64,000 bases of DNA, taken from the NCBI RefSeq assembly GCF_000970045.1, contig NZ_CP009505.1:2480001-2544000 (forward strand), written 5' to 3'. The position numbers and the translations under genes were made by a program. A model generated the notes under the pieces. The model saw only the letters and a list, made by a program, of their open reading frames with translations, searched no databases and was not told the DNA's origin. Positions 55,266 through 63,803 of the stretch are shown here, piece by piece. Source of the stretch: Methanosarcina sp. MTP4 (GTDB lineage Archaea > Halobacteriota > Methanosarcinia > Methanosarcinales > Methanosarcinaceae). How positions within the stretch are numbered: position 1 is the first letter of the stretch; each line of letters begins with the position of its first letter.

Positions 55266-56505
55266 TGAAAAGTAACACCATTGAAAAAATACTCAAAGCA
55301 GCAAGCGGTATTCCAAATCCCGGTGCACTACTTGATTTTGCAGTTTTAGCTTCCTCGCTATTTTCCTCAGCGATCGTGTCTCCGGGGATCGACTCTTCGG
55401 TTTCAAGCGCATCTACTTCACTCATGTTAATGACGATAAGTTCTTCAGACTCGATTTCCTCTGCTACTGGTTCTTCTGCGCCTGTATCTTCAGATAGTCT
55501 ATTCTCTTCTCCTAATGTTACTTCCATTGCAGGATAGATGACATATCCGCCATTCGTCCCTTTGCCCATATCCGAGATCCTGAAATACCATTCGTCAGTA
55601 AGGTAACACTTTGCATCCCTATCTACCGTAAACTTGATTCCTTTCTTGTTGGACATCGTAATGCCCTCCTTCGCTGCGGAATCTACCGTGAAAACACCAT
55701 ACTCATAATCTTCATCAACAGAAAACGGTTGATATTGGTCTATCAGGAACGAGTATTTGAAATTGGCAAACTTATCGGTGCTCCCCTGGAAGACGGAGTC
55801 CACGAATATTACAAAGTATATAAGGTCGGAACTGCTGCCGACATCCGCATTAGCCGTGTAAATCTTGTCGTTAATGTCACCTGTACCTGTGTCCACTATT
55901 CCTGATTCTAATAGCTCGCCATCTTTGCACAGTGAGAAATGGCATGTATTTCCTTCAATGTCTACATCGTTCAGGGTTAGGCTGTAGCCTTCCGGCCATT
56001 CCCATGTTTCTCCTACTTTGAGCGTTTTTCTGTCATCAGGCCCCTGTGCAAAGACTAAGGTAGCAAGATTGGTAGCGTCATATCCAGCTGCGATGTAAAC
56101 CTTGCCGAACATGTAAAAGAATGGTGCAAAATCAATTTTAGTCACACCAATTTCATTGTCAAAAACTTCATATGGGGTGTCGATTGGCTGGGTATAATAG
56201 ATAAGTTCTCCTTCATCAAATGTATGAGAAGTAGGATTTGATTTGCCAAGCGCAGGGCTTCCACCTTTGTCAGTATAATAAAGCCTCTCCGGGATTACTG
56301 TCGTAACATAGCCGTAAGGAGCTCTTATGCCATATATAAATCCATCAAATGTTCTAAAATCCCATGAAAGGTCATCTGCTTCTACACTCCCGGTGTCGTA
56401 CGTGGTACCACGAATTTCCAAAGTGTCTGCTGAACACGGAGAAATTCCTGGTAAAAATACACATAGTACAACCAGAGCTACCGCTATCAGTTTAAAATAC
56501 TTCAA
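55249..56505 (-). CDS. S-layer-domain protein (PF07752/DUF1608 type) with C-terminal anchor
   Basis: An exported surface protein of 418 residues from a TTG start at 56505, which has gagggag upstream and puts the signal peptide (LIAVALVVLCVFLPGISPCSA) at the N-terminus. A longer frame from 56580 adds 25 residues without signal-peptide character. One Methanosarcina S-layer domain follows (LEIRGTTYDTG through WYFRISDMGKGTNGGY); major S-layer proteins have two in tandem. Then a Glu-rich linker and a C-terminal anchor (GFGIPLAALSIFSMVLLFRRKLS). Possibly a minor sheath component. Confidence 0.85.
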   Translation of the reverse strand: MKYFKLIAVALVVLCVFLPGISPCSADTLEIRGTTYDTGSVEADDLSWDFRTFDGFIYGIRAPYGYVTTVIPERLYYTDKGGSPALGKSNPTSHTFDEGELIYYTQPIDTPYEVFDNEIGVTKIDFAPFFYMFGKVYIAAGYDATNLATLVFAQGPDDRKTLKVGETWEWPEGYSLTLNDVDIEGNTCHFSLCKDGELLESGIVDTGTGDINDKIYTANADVGSSSDLIYFVIFVDSVFQGSTDKFANFKYSFLIDQYQPFSVDEDYEYGVFTVDSAAKEGITMSNKKGIKFTVDRDAKCYLTDEWYFRISDMGKGTNGGYVIYPAMEVTLGEENRLSEDTGAEEPVAEEIESEELIVINMSEVDALETEESIPGDTIAEENSEEAKTAKSSSAPGFGIPLAALSIFSMVLLFRRKLS

Positions 56506-56604
56506 GTTTACAACTCCCTCTTTTGCATTACTTGTTGTTAATACAATAAAAGTGGGTGATTGGTTTTTATTCCCTATCACCTTTTAACATGAGACTCTGC
56601 AACG

Positions 56605-56713
56605 CACACTTTTTTAATCATCCGTTTTTACAGTTCTTTGAGTTATTTGCCATTTAGCTACACACTTTTTTTAATCATCCGTTTTTACAGTTCTGTGAGT
56701 TACTTTCCATTTA
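56605..56713. repeat. Tandem duplicate of a 53-bp sequence
   Basis: cacacttttttaatcatccg followed by tttttacagttct occurs at 56605-56657 and again at 56661-56713, a 56-bp period, between the MtaA-like gene of the right locus and the S-layer gene. Noncoding. Confidence 0.85.
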
Positions 56714-56769
56714 TTTTATATGAGAAATTAATTCTACAGGATGAAGCTTCATGGGCTTCTACTCTTTGA

Positions 56770-57777
56770 TCATTTTTCGACTATTTTTGCCGCCTCAGCC
56801 ATAGCCTTTATATTCTCGAGCTTCGTTCCGGGGGGAATTCCGCAGCCCGGGGCGAGGATGTCCACTCCCCTGGCAATGCATTCGAGAGCTTCGGCCCGGA
56901 CGTCTTCCGGACTGCCCAGGAAGAGGGTGTCCGGGGGGTTGATGTTGCCTATGATTGCAACCCTGTCCCCCACCAGTTCTTTTGCCTTTTGGATGTCCAC
57001 CAGATGGTCAAGGCTGACACCTGCAACTCCTGTGTCTGCCATCATCCCCAGAAGAGGGGTTGAATCCCCACAGATGTGGAGGATGGCCGGTTTGTCCAGG
57101 CTGTGGACAAGTTTGGAACAGGGGGGATAGGCTGCCTCCTGGTAGAAGTCACATCCCAGGAGCTCGCTGCCTGCCGAGGGATCGATGACTACGATCGAAT
57201 CGGCTCCGGCTTCTTCAAGGGCACGCCCGTAACTTATCAGCAACACGGTTGTGAAGGAGAGCAGGTCCTTAAAGAAGCCCGGGTTATCGAACATGTCCAT
57301 TAACAGGGCTTCGACACCTCTTATCTGCCCGGCAAGGGTAAAGGGCCCGGTAATCCCGGCTATGATCGGGAGGGTGGGGTCCTCTTCTTTCACGAGCTTT
57401 ATTGCCTCTAGCACCACGGGCATCCTTCCGGCTTCTGAAGGATCCGGGACTTCCAGGGAATAGAGTTTCTCCGGATCACTGAGAACCGGATCTTTGATGG
57501 AAGGCTGGGAATCGGATTTTCCTCCGTGTATGGCAGAGCCCAGAGCTTCGGCTTCAACACATAGATCGAAGGGAACCCTTACGCTTTCAATTCCTCCTAA
57601 CCGGTTGGCGGCAAGGGCCAGTTTTGCCATCTTCTGTGCGCTGGAATGTGCTTCGGGCCAGGCTGCCCCGGTTTCCGCCATCATCTCAACAGTTGCTGTC
57701 TGAAGAGGACAGGCTACAGAGACCCTGTCCACTTCTTCTCGCGCAAGGGCAGCAAGAAAACGTTCCTTACTATTCAT
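56770..57777 (-). CDS. MtaA-type methylcobamide:CoM methyltransferase, right locus
   Basis: A 335-residue UroD-fold methyltransferase, about 96% identical by eye to 43984-44994, with the same zinc ligands (HIC near 234, C near 312). It is third in the corrinoid/UroD-fold/MtaA-like operon, 19 bp after the UroD-fold gene. Expected to pass the methyl group to coenzyme M. The presence of the complete triplet here is the best evidence that the three proteins form one pathway. DNA similarity to the left copy is high throughout the coding region and fades just outside it. Confidence 0.9.
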   Translation of the reverse strand: MNSKERFLAALAREEVDRVSVACPLQTATVEMMAETGAAWPEAHSSAQKMAKLALAANRLGGIESVRVPFDLCVEAEALGSAIHGGKSDSQPSIKDPVLSDPEKLYSLEVPDPSEAGRMPVVLEAIKLVKEEDPTLPIIAGITGPFTLAGQIRGVEALLMDMFDNPGFFKDLLSFTTVLLISYGRALEEAGADSIVVIDPSAGSELLGCDFYQEAAYPPCSKLVHSLDKPAILHICGDSTPLLGMMADTGVAGVSLDHLVDIQKAKELVGDRVAIIGNINPPDTLFLGSPEDVRAEALECIARGVDILAPGCGIPPGTKLENIKAMAEAAKIVEK

Positions 57778-57796
57778 TGTAATCGTGCCTTAGTTT

Positions 57797-58891
57797 TTAG
57801 CCCTGGAGCGGGTATTTCCCGTATTTTTTGGGCATTTCGTAGAAACGTTCGACATTTTCAAGTGGGCAGTCCAGCGGGAAGTCGCAGCCTGACCAGAGAA
57901 TGAACCCGCCTCCGGGACCTGCGTCTGCGATGCACTGTTTGCTTTCGGCTTCGACTTTCTCGGGGGTTCCCATGAAAAGGGCGTCTGCCGGGTTTACGTT
58001 TCCGCAGAGGCAGACTTTGTCCCCTATTCTTTTCTTTGCATCTTTGAGGCTTACCTGATTGTCCAGGCTTATAACGCTCATTCCCACTTCGGCCAGGGTT
58101 TCCAGGCGGTCGGCTGTGTTTCCGCAGATGTGATAGTGATGGGCGTATTTGTCCTTGTATTTGCGTATCGCTTCCGACTGCCTTTTTGCAGCGGGGAATG
58201 CAAGCTGCTCGTAAAATTCCGCAGGGATCAGGTCACCCGAGGCTGTCGGGTCAGGGGTGAAGATGTGGTCGGCTCCGGCGTCTATCTGGGCCTTTGCACA
58301 TTCGATTCCCACATCGGCGCAGAACTCAAGGAGCTCCCTGGTCTCGTCGGGCTTTTCGATCATTGCAAACATCAGGGGCTCGACTCCCAGCAGGAAACCT
58401 GCAAGGCTCATAGGGGCCATAAACGTTCCTGTGACAAAGATATCGTCCCCGCGCTTTTCGTGCAGTTCTTTGTCGAGCAGCCTTATTGCGGAGAGCTGGA
58501 CAGGGATTTTCCCGTCGGTGTCCATGTTCGGGAATTTCAGGTCCTTCCAGTCCTCTACTTTTTCGATAGCTTCGCTGACGACCTGCGGGACACCCCATGG
58601 TGGTTCGACTTCCTTGCAGCCCATGGGAAGGGCGAGGACGTTGGAGCCCACAAGGACATGGACAAAGTCGAAACCGAACCGGTCCACGGCTTTGACCCAG
58701 GCGTCGGCGTAGATGTCCGGGTTATGGACGAATTTCGGGAGGTAAACGTCTTTTTCAGGCTTCCCCACGCGGTTGATGTTGTCCCCGGCCATGTTTACGC
58801 CCCAGCTGCAGGGGCTAAATGCCGGGACCCTATCAGGTTCTTTCAGGTCGATTGCTTTTTTGATCCGTTCTCCATGGCTCATTTCGTCCAT
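57797..58891 (-). CDS. UroD-fold methyltransferase-like protein, right locus
   Basis: A 364-residue protein, second gene of the right operon, one base after the corrinoid gene. HIC at 254-256 and C336 are conserved. It differs from the middle-locus copy at scattered positions, such as SFGPCSW to AFSPCSW. Likely moves a methyl group from an unidentified methylated compound to the corrinoid protein, by analogy with UroD-type O-demethylase methyltransferases. The order corrinoid then UroD-fold is the same as in the middle locus. Confidence 0.85.
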   Translation of the reverse strand: MDEMSHGERIKKAIDLKEPDRVPAFSPCSWGVNMAGDNINRVGKPEKDVYLPKFVHNPDIYADAWVKAVDRFGFDFVHVLVGSNVLALPMGCKEVEPPWGVPQVVSEAIEKVEDWKDLKFPNMDTDGKIPVQLSAIRLLDKELHEKRGDDIFVTGTFMAPMSLAGFLLGVEPLMFAMIEKPDETRELLEFCADVGIECAKAQIDAGADHIFTPDPTASGDLIPAEFYEQLAFPAAKRQSEAIRKYKDKYAHHYHICGNTADRLETLAEVGMSVISLDNQVSLKDAKKRIGDKVCLCGNVNPADALFMGTPEKVEAESKQCIADAGPGGGFILWSGCDFPLDCPLENVERFYEMPKKYGKYPLQG

Positions 58892-58892
58892 T

Positions 58893-59543
58893 TTATGCCC
58901 TCCTTTCGGCTACGAGCCTTTTGACGGCTTTAATGGCTTCAGGAGCGTTTTCGGCGTAGGCATCCGCCCCTATATCGTCGCAGAAGTTCTGGGATACGGG
59001 CCCTCCCCCGACCATGACCTTTACGCCGGGAACCTCTTCGCTGGTCAGTTTTACTACATCTTTCATGACCAGCATGCTTGTGGTCATGAGGGCCGATACT
59101 CCGATTACGTCAGCGTTGTGCTCTTTTGCAGCCTCGATGAAATTTTCGGGAGCAACGTCCTTTCCCAGGTGGTGGACGTTGAAACCGGCAGCTGCAAGCA
59201 GGCTGTTTACCAGGTTGATCCCTATGTCGTGGATGTCGCCAAAAGCCACCCCCATGACCACGTGCCCGGGGTCTTCGATACTTTCAACATTCACATGAGG
59301 CTGCAGGACTTCCACGGCCGAGTTCATCGCCCGGGCCGACATCATGATATGGGGGACAAACATCTCCCTTTTATCATACTTGTCACTCACAATACTCATC
59401 CCGTGAGCACAGCCCTTCATGATTGTTTCGTAGGCATCAACGCCTTCGTCGATTGCTTTATTCGCAAGCTCTACTGCAAGGTCCTGCTTTCCGCCGACCA
59501 CAGCATCCGCTAATTCGTTTAAGATTTCTTCCTTAGAACTCAT
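58893..59543 (-). CDS. Methyltransferase corrinoid protein, right locus
   Basis: A 216-residue corrinoid protein nearly identical to the middle-locus protein, with GDIHDIG (His105), SALMTTS and VGGGPVSQ. It opens the only complete three-gene operon. It begins with an ATG in the same sequence context as the middle copy (gtaaa-rich leader, aaaacagagtggttttatg on the minus strand). Confidence 0.92.
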   Translation of the reverse strand: MSSKEEILNELADAVVGGKQDLAVELANKAIDEGVDAYETIMKGCAHGMSIVSDKYDKREMFVPHIMMSARAMNSAVEVLQPHVNVESIEDPGHVVMGVAFGDIHDIGINLVNSLLAAAGFNVHHLGKDVAPENFIEAAKEHNADVIGVSALMTTSMLVMKDVVKLTSEEVPGVKVMVGGGPVSQNFCDDIGADAYAENAPEAIKAVKRLVAERRA

Positions 59544-60366
59544 AAAACCACTCTGTTTTTTTTACTCTGCCATTTTTGGAATTTTCCGGCCCTTTAACTT
59601 CATGAAATGGTGAAAAGCAAGGGCCGTATTTATCTGGTTATTTCTGTTTTTGAGAAAATTTTCCTTGGAATTTCAGATTTCGTTTTTCCATTTTTCGGGT
59701 TTTAGTAAATCTGTTTTTATGGTGTACAGATTCCTAAGATGGAATTCCAGCGGTCTGTTCTCAATGCTTCGAACCCCACCTAATGAATAGTTGGATGCTA
59801 CCGTATTTTAAGCTCCTTAAATCGCATCATTTCCTAACTTATTTAAGGACAACATTCCAGAACTTGCGGATTAGATCACAATAAATATAATTAGATAGTT
59901 TTTTTTCAAATCTGCTCATATGAAAAAAACAGCATTATGTGCCTTGTTATCAAAAAAATAGTCATAGTTTTGCCTTAGAAAATTATAAATAAGAGTATTA
60001 TTTAATTGAGAATTATTAATAATATACCGGCAAGAAAAATAAAAAAATATACTTGCGAGTAAAGGACAAAGTTTTCTTTGAAGCAATTTATACCAAAAAG
60101 ATTTCGCACTTTAAATTTCTTTTACAATTGTTGAATAAGGACAAGGGTGACCTTTTATTTTCTCACAACTTCAAACTCGTTCCACTATTTGCACTTAGAG
60201 CCTATCCGAAAAGTCTCACTGCTCTGAATGTTATCCATGCGCATGCGAAATGAAGTATAGCAAATTAATTCTCAACATTTCAGGATACAACACAAGCAAA
60301 AGATGAGTTTTTATATATAACAACTGATTGGAAACTTCCCTGAATAGGCAATTGTATAATTTTTGT
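59544..60366. other. Leader and promoter region of the right operon
   Basis: About 820 bp without a convincing gene. The part next to the corrinoid ATG resembles the middle locus leader. A GTTCTC half-site (59757-59762) lies at the position where the other loci carry the inverted repeat; its partner is replaced by ggaattcc. A 66-codon frame at 60053-60253 has no support. Confidence 0.5.
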
Positions 60367-62526
60367 TTATTCACCCTCAGCGGTTTCCTGCGCGGGACGG
60401 GAAAGGCTGATCAGGACTTCCCTGTTTTTCCAGTTTCCTCTGCTTATTCGGGTTTCAGTCAGTATTTCTTCTCCTTCTTTACTTAATAAGGGAAGACTAA
60501 AAGACTTTTTCCCTTCAAGAATTTCCGATAAATTCTTTGCTACTTCCAGTTGTTTTTTATAGGGGAGAAGGGAGACTACACTTCGCCCGAGAAGTTCCTC
60601 TTCCGTATACTTCAGTCTTTTCAAAAATGCATGATTGCATTTGACAATACAGCCATCATCATCCATTATGAAAAGGAGGTCGTCCAGGGTATTGAAGAGC
60701 CCCTCAAGATCTCTACAGGTTTTCTTGAGTTCGGCTTTTTCCATTATCCTTCCGATAGCGGTACCTAATTCGGTTGCTATGGTTTCAAGGGTCTTACGAG
60801 CGTTTTCAGGGATTTCATCTTCCGTGTGGGAGGTAAGTTTGAGGGCTGCCACAAATTCTCCTTTATAGGAGATTGGGATAAAAGCCGCAGCCTTAAGTTT
60901 TTCATTAGGCTGGAGTTTTACATTTGTCAGGGAGCAGATCTCGGAGTGGTGCTTGTATACGGGCTGCCCGTTTCTTGCCAGCCGTGCCATTACGGAATTC
61001 CCGTCATAGTTAGAAGCAAACTTCAAAAAACTCGGAGATAGCCCCTTCTGGGTTTCCATGGAGAGAGCTCCCGTTTCTTTGTCCACTAAGTATAAGCATC
61101 CCGAATCGATTGGGCTTACCTGCAGCGCCAGGTCAAGCAGCTGTTTAAAGGTTTCCTTAAAATCGTCCGTTGTGATGAGTGCAATTCCCATTTCGCATTG
61201 GATCCGCAGGAAATCGCTTTCCTGCTTGCGTTCGGTGATGTCCATGATAACGCACTGCAGGTAGGCAGTTTCCCCTTTCTCATCCGCCTGGATGAAAGTC
61301 CGTTCGTCCACCCAGCGGACCTGCCCGTCCCCGGTCAGTATGCGATATTCCTGGCTGAAATCGGTCTGCCCTTCCAGGCAGTTCCTCCTCAGGTTGTCTT
61401 TGACTTTTTCAAAGTCAGATGGATGTATGATGTCGCCAAAAAGCAGCTTCCCTTCTGTAAAATCTTCAACCCTATACCCGAACTGGCTGATGTTCTCGGA
61501 TATGAATTCCACAGGCCATTTGTTCTCGGGACTGCAGAGAAATACAACAACCGGACTGTTGTTTACAACAGTTTCCAGGACATTCCTGACCTTCATGGCA
61601 TAGAGCAGGTCTTCCTTCGTCTTTTTTTGTTCCCTCATGTCCTTTGCAACCGTCAGGACCATGGTCTTTCCGTCATATTCCATGATGTGCGTATTCAATA
61701 TGATGGGGAAGATAGATCCGTCCTTTCGCATGTGTACGGTTTCGAAGTTGTACTCCCCTTCCCGATAGATTCGTTTGAAGATTTTCGGGAGGCTTTTTTT
61801 GTACTTCGGATCAAGGTCATAGGGCGTCATCTGCAGGAGCTCTTCTCTGCTGTACCCGAGGCGCTTGCAGCTTGTCTCGTTTGCTTCCAGGAACTTCCCG
61901 TCTCTGTCGTGGATGATGATGCCGTCGTCACTGTATTCCAGAAGGGCTTTGAACTTCTTTTCCGAGTATTCCAGCTTTTCTTCAAGCTCTTTTTCTTCGG
62001 TGGTGTCCCTGATGAAGCCGATATAATCTCTTATTCTCCCTTTCTGCCCGTACCTTACAAGAGTCCGGTCCTCTACCCAGCGCACTTTCCCGGCCTTTGT
62101 TAGAACACGGTATTTCTGGGCATAGTCCCTGATCCCTCTTTCGGAATTGCTGATTACGGCAAAGCCGAAGGCTTCCAGGTCTTCAGGGTGGATAAGGTCT
62201 GAGTATAGGAGTTTTCCGTCCTTGAAATCCGCGGCCTCATACCCGAAAAGTGAAACGTTTTCGGAGACAAAATCCACAGGGAACCCTGCCTCTGCTTTTC
62301 GCAAAAAAATAACTGAGGGAATGTTTTCCAGAACAGCTTTTAGCTCATCAAATGACCCAAAAGCCTCTAAAAAATCAGGTTTTTCACTGCCGGTCTTTTT
62401 CTTTCCGGAAAAACTGTTTTGCATCTCATTTCTGGTAATAGTGGTCCCCCTCGCAAGATTTTTCAGGCTTATCTGCTTGTGGCGCCTGTCCACAGTATCT
62501 CTATTATAAAAAGGAAATTTATTCAA
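60367..62526 (-). CDS. PAS/GAF sensor protein without output domain, right locus
   Basis: A 719-residue protein. PAS domains at about residues 65-180, 185-305 (DDGIIIHDRDGKFLEANETS) and 315-440, a GAF domain at about 450-590 (SPIDSGCLYLVDKETG) and a final PAS at about 605-715. It lacks kinase, HTH or cyclase domains. Its last three domains match the protein at 46615 throughout, so the two are paralogues and this one has an additional N-terminal PAS pair. It lies upstream of the right methyltransferase operon on the same strand, which supports a regulatory tie. Soluble: no membrane segments seen. Confidence 0.85.
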   Translation of the reverse strand: MNKFPFYNRDTVDRRHKQISLKNLARGTTITRNEMQNSFSGKKKTGSEKPDFLEAFGSFDELKAVLENIPSVIFLRKAEAGFPVDFVSENVSLFGYEAADFKDGKLLYSDLIHPEDLEAFGFAVISNSERGIRDYAQKYRVLTKAGKVRWVEDRTLVRYGQKGRIRDYIGFIRDTTEEKELEEKLEYSEKKFKALLEYSDDGIIIHDRDGKFLEANETSCKRLGYSREELLQMTPYDLDPKYKKSLPKIFKRIYREGEYNFETVHMRKDGSIFPIILNTHIMEYDGKTMVLTVAKDMREQKKTKEDLLYAMKVRNVLETVVNNSPVVVFLCSPENKWPVEFISENISQFGYRVEDFTEGKLLFGDIIHPSDFEKVKDNLRRNCLEGQTDFSQEYRILTGDGQVRWVDERTFIQADEKGETAYLQCVIMDITERKQESDFLRIQCEMGIALITTDDFKETFKQLLDLALQVSPIDSGCLYLVDKETGALSMETQKGLSPSFLKFASNYDGNSVMARLARNGQPVYKHHSEICSLTNVKLQPNEKLKAAAFIPISYKGEFVAALKLTSHTEDEIPENARKTLETIATELGTAIGRIMEKAELKKTCRDLEGLFNTLDDLLFIMDDDGCIVKCNHAFLKRLKYTEEELLGRSVVSLLPYKKQLEVAKNLSEILEGKKSFSLPLLSKEGEEILTETRISRGNWKNREVLISLSRPAQETAEGE

Positions 62527-62597
62527 TAAAAACTATTCTTTTTGATAACCATTCCTTTTGTTCATCCCGTCAGCCCGGTGGAAAATTCAAAACAGAA

Positions 62598-62694
62598 GGA
62601 ATGGTAAAAAGGAATGAAAGAAGGAATGAAAGAAGGAATGAAAGAAGGAATGAAAGAAGGAATGAAAGAAGGAATGGAAAAAGGAATGGAAAAA
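62598..62694. repeat. Eight-copy 12-bp tandem repeat
   Basis: Units of ggaatgaaagaa, exact for five copies and variant (ggaatggaaaaa and similar) at both ends, lie between the sensor gene and the winged-helix regulator gene. On the minus strand they read as a repetitive Leu/Ser/Phe peptide with no support as a gene. Confidence 0.92.
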
Positions 62695-62720
62695 GGAGCT
62701 TACGGCATTTTTCGCTTGCT

Positions 62721-63590
62721 TTAAGCCTCTCCAACTTCAGAATAGATCCGTGAAAGCCCCTGGAGTGTAGAAAATCCCTTTCGGGTGATGATGTAGTCTC
62801 CACGTTCGCTTCTCTGCAGGATCATCCCGGTGTCGAGGAGTTTCTGGAGGTGGAAGAGGAGGTTTCCGCCCCTGAGGCCGGTCAGTTTTGAAAGCTCGGA
62901 GAAGGTCTTGCTTTCCCCGGAAAGAGCCTTTAGCATAAGAAGGCGCTGTTTGTTAGCAATAGGCTCGCAGATTTCGGAGACCAGCTTTTCGGGTGGCATT
63001 TCGCTGATATTTCCTTTTTTGCCTTCTTCTTCCCGGTCCTCGTAGATCTGGAGGGAGCGCATGAGCTTGACCTGCTTTTCAAAGAGGGAAGTTGCTTCCG
63101 AAAAGCACTTGCTGCACTGGGGAGTTTTTGCCTCTTTCCGGAGTTCCTCCAGCCTGCTCCTGTACTGCTTTACGGTCTCTGAGTCGACCTTTCCCCTGCC
63201 AACCAGCCCAGCAGTTTCCTGCAAGATGTCCTTAAATGCCGTTTCGCAGAACTCCCGCATCCCGCAGTCCCGGGTCATGTTGTTGTGCATCCTCTCGTTT
63301 GCGTCCTCACAGATGTAGTCAACCATGGGCTTCATGAAGTTCTTTCTCATCTCTGTCAGCATCCCTTCGATATGCTGCTGGTTTGCCCGCTGCAGGAAGC
63401 GGGAGAACTCGTTTCGAAGGGAGGTAACTTCTTCTTTTATGGAATGCAGTTCTTCAAAGTAACTACTCTCAACATCATATTTCAAAAAATAGTCAGGGAC
63501 ATTTTCAAGTGAACTTATGGGTTCCCCGGTTACTGACTGGCTATTTTTTCCGCTCAGGTTTGGACTCTCTGTTAGGGGTTCGGAGTTCAT
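62721..63590 (-). CDS. Cysteine-containing winged-helix (ArsR-type) regulator
   Basis: A 289-residue protein. A long helical N-terminal part contains six cysteines: 94, 109 and 115 (DCGMREFC), 159 and 162 (CSKC), and 208. These could bind zinc or an iron-sulfur cluster. An ArsR-like winged helix follows at about residues 205-275 (NKQRLLMLKALSGESKTFSELSKL then GGNLLFHLQKLLDTGMI). It is on the same strand as the PAS/GAF gene and lies 195 bp upstream of it. A role in controlling the methyltransferase genes is plausible by position only. Confidence 0.82.
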   Translation of the reverse strand: MNSEPLTESPNLSGKNSQSVTGEPISSLENVPDYFLKYDVESSYFEELHSIKEEVTSLRNEFSRFLQRANQQHIEGMLTEMRKNFMKPMVDYICEDANERMHNNMTRDCGMREFCETAFKDILQETAGLVGRGKVDSETVKQYRSRLEELRKEAKTPQCSKCFSEATSLFEKQVKLMRSLQIYEDREEEGKKGNISEMPPEKLVSEICEPIANKQRLLMLKALSGESKTFSELSKLTGLRGGNLLFHLQKLLDTGMILQRSERGDYIITRKGFSTLQGLSRIYSEVGEA

Positions 63591-63803
63591 GTCAGGTACC
63601 TTCTTTATGCTATATTTTGCATTGAAAAGGTTTTAACTTTTTCGTAAACTTCTTCTAATTTATTGTGAACGTTCTCTTTAAAAGGTCATTTTTCTGTACT
63701 GCGTGCTATTTGTACATAATCATGACGCTCAAATTTATATGTATACAGCACATTTTTAAAATATGTAAACTATATATTGTACAATATATGGAGGCATTGA
63801 CAT

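Noticed and set aside
60053-60253. 66-codon frame upstream of the right operon
   Set aside because: No ribosome-binding site or family; lies in a leader region.
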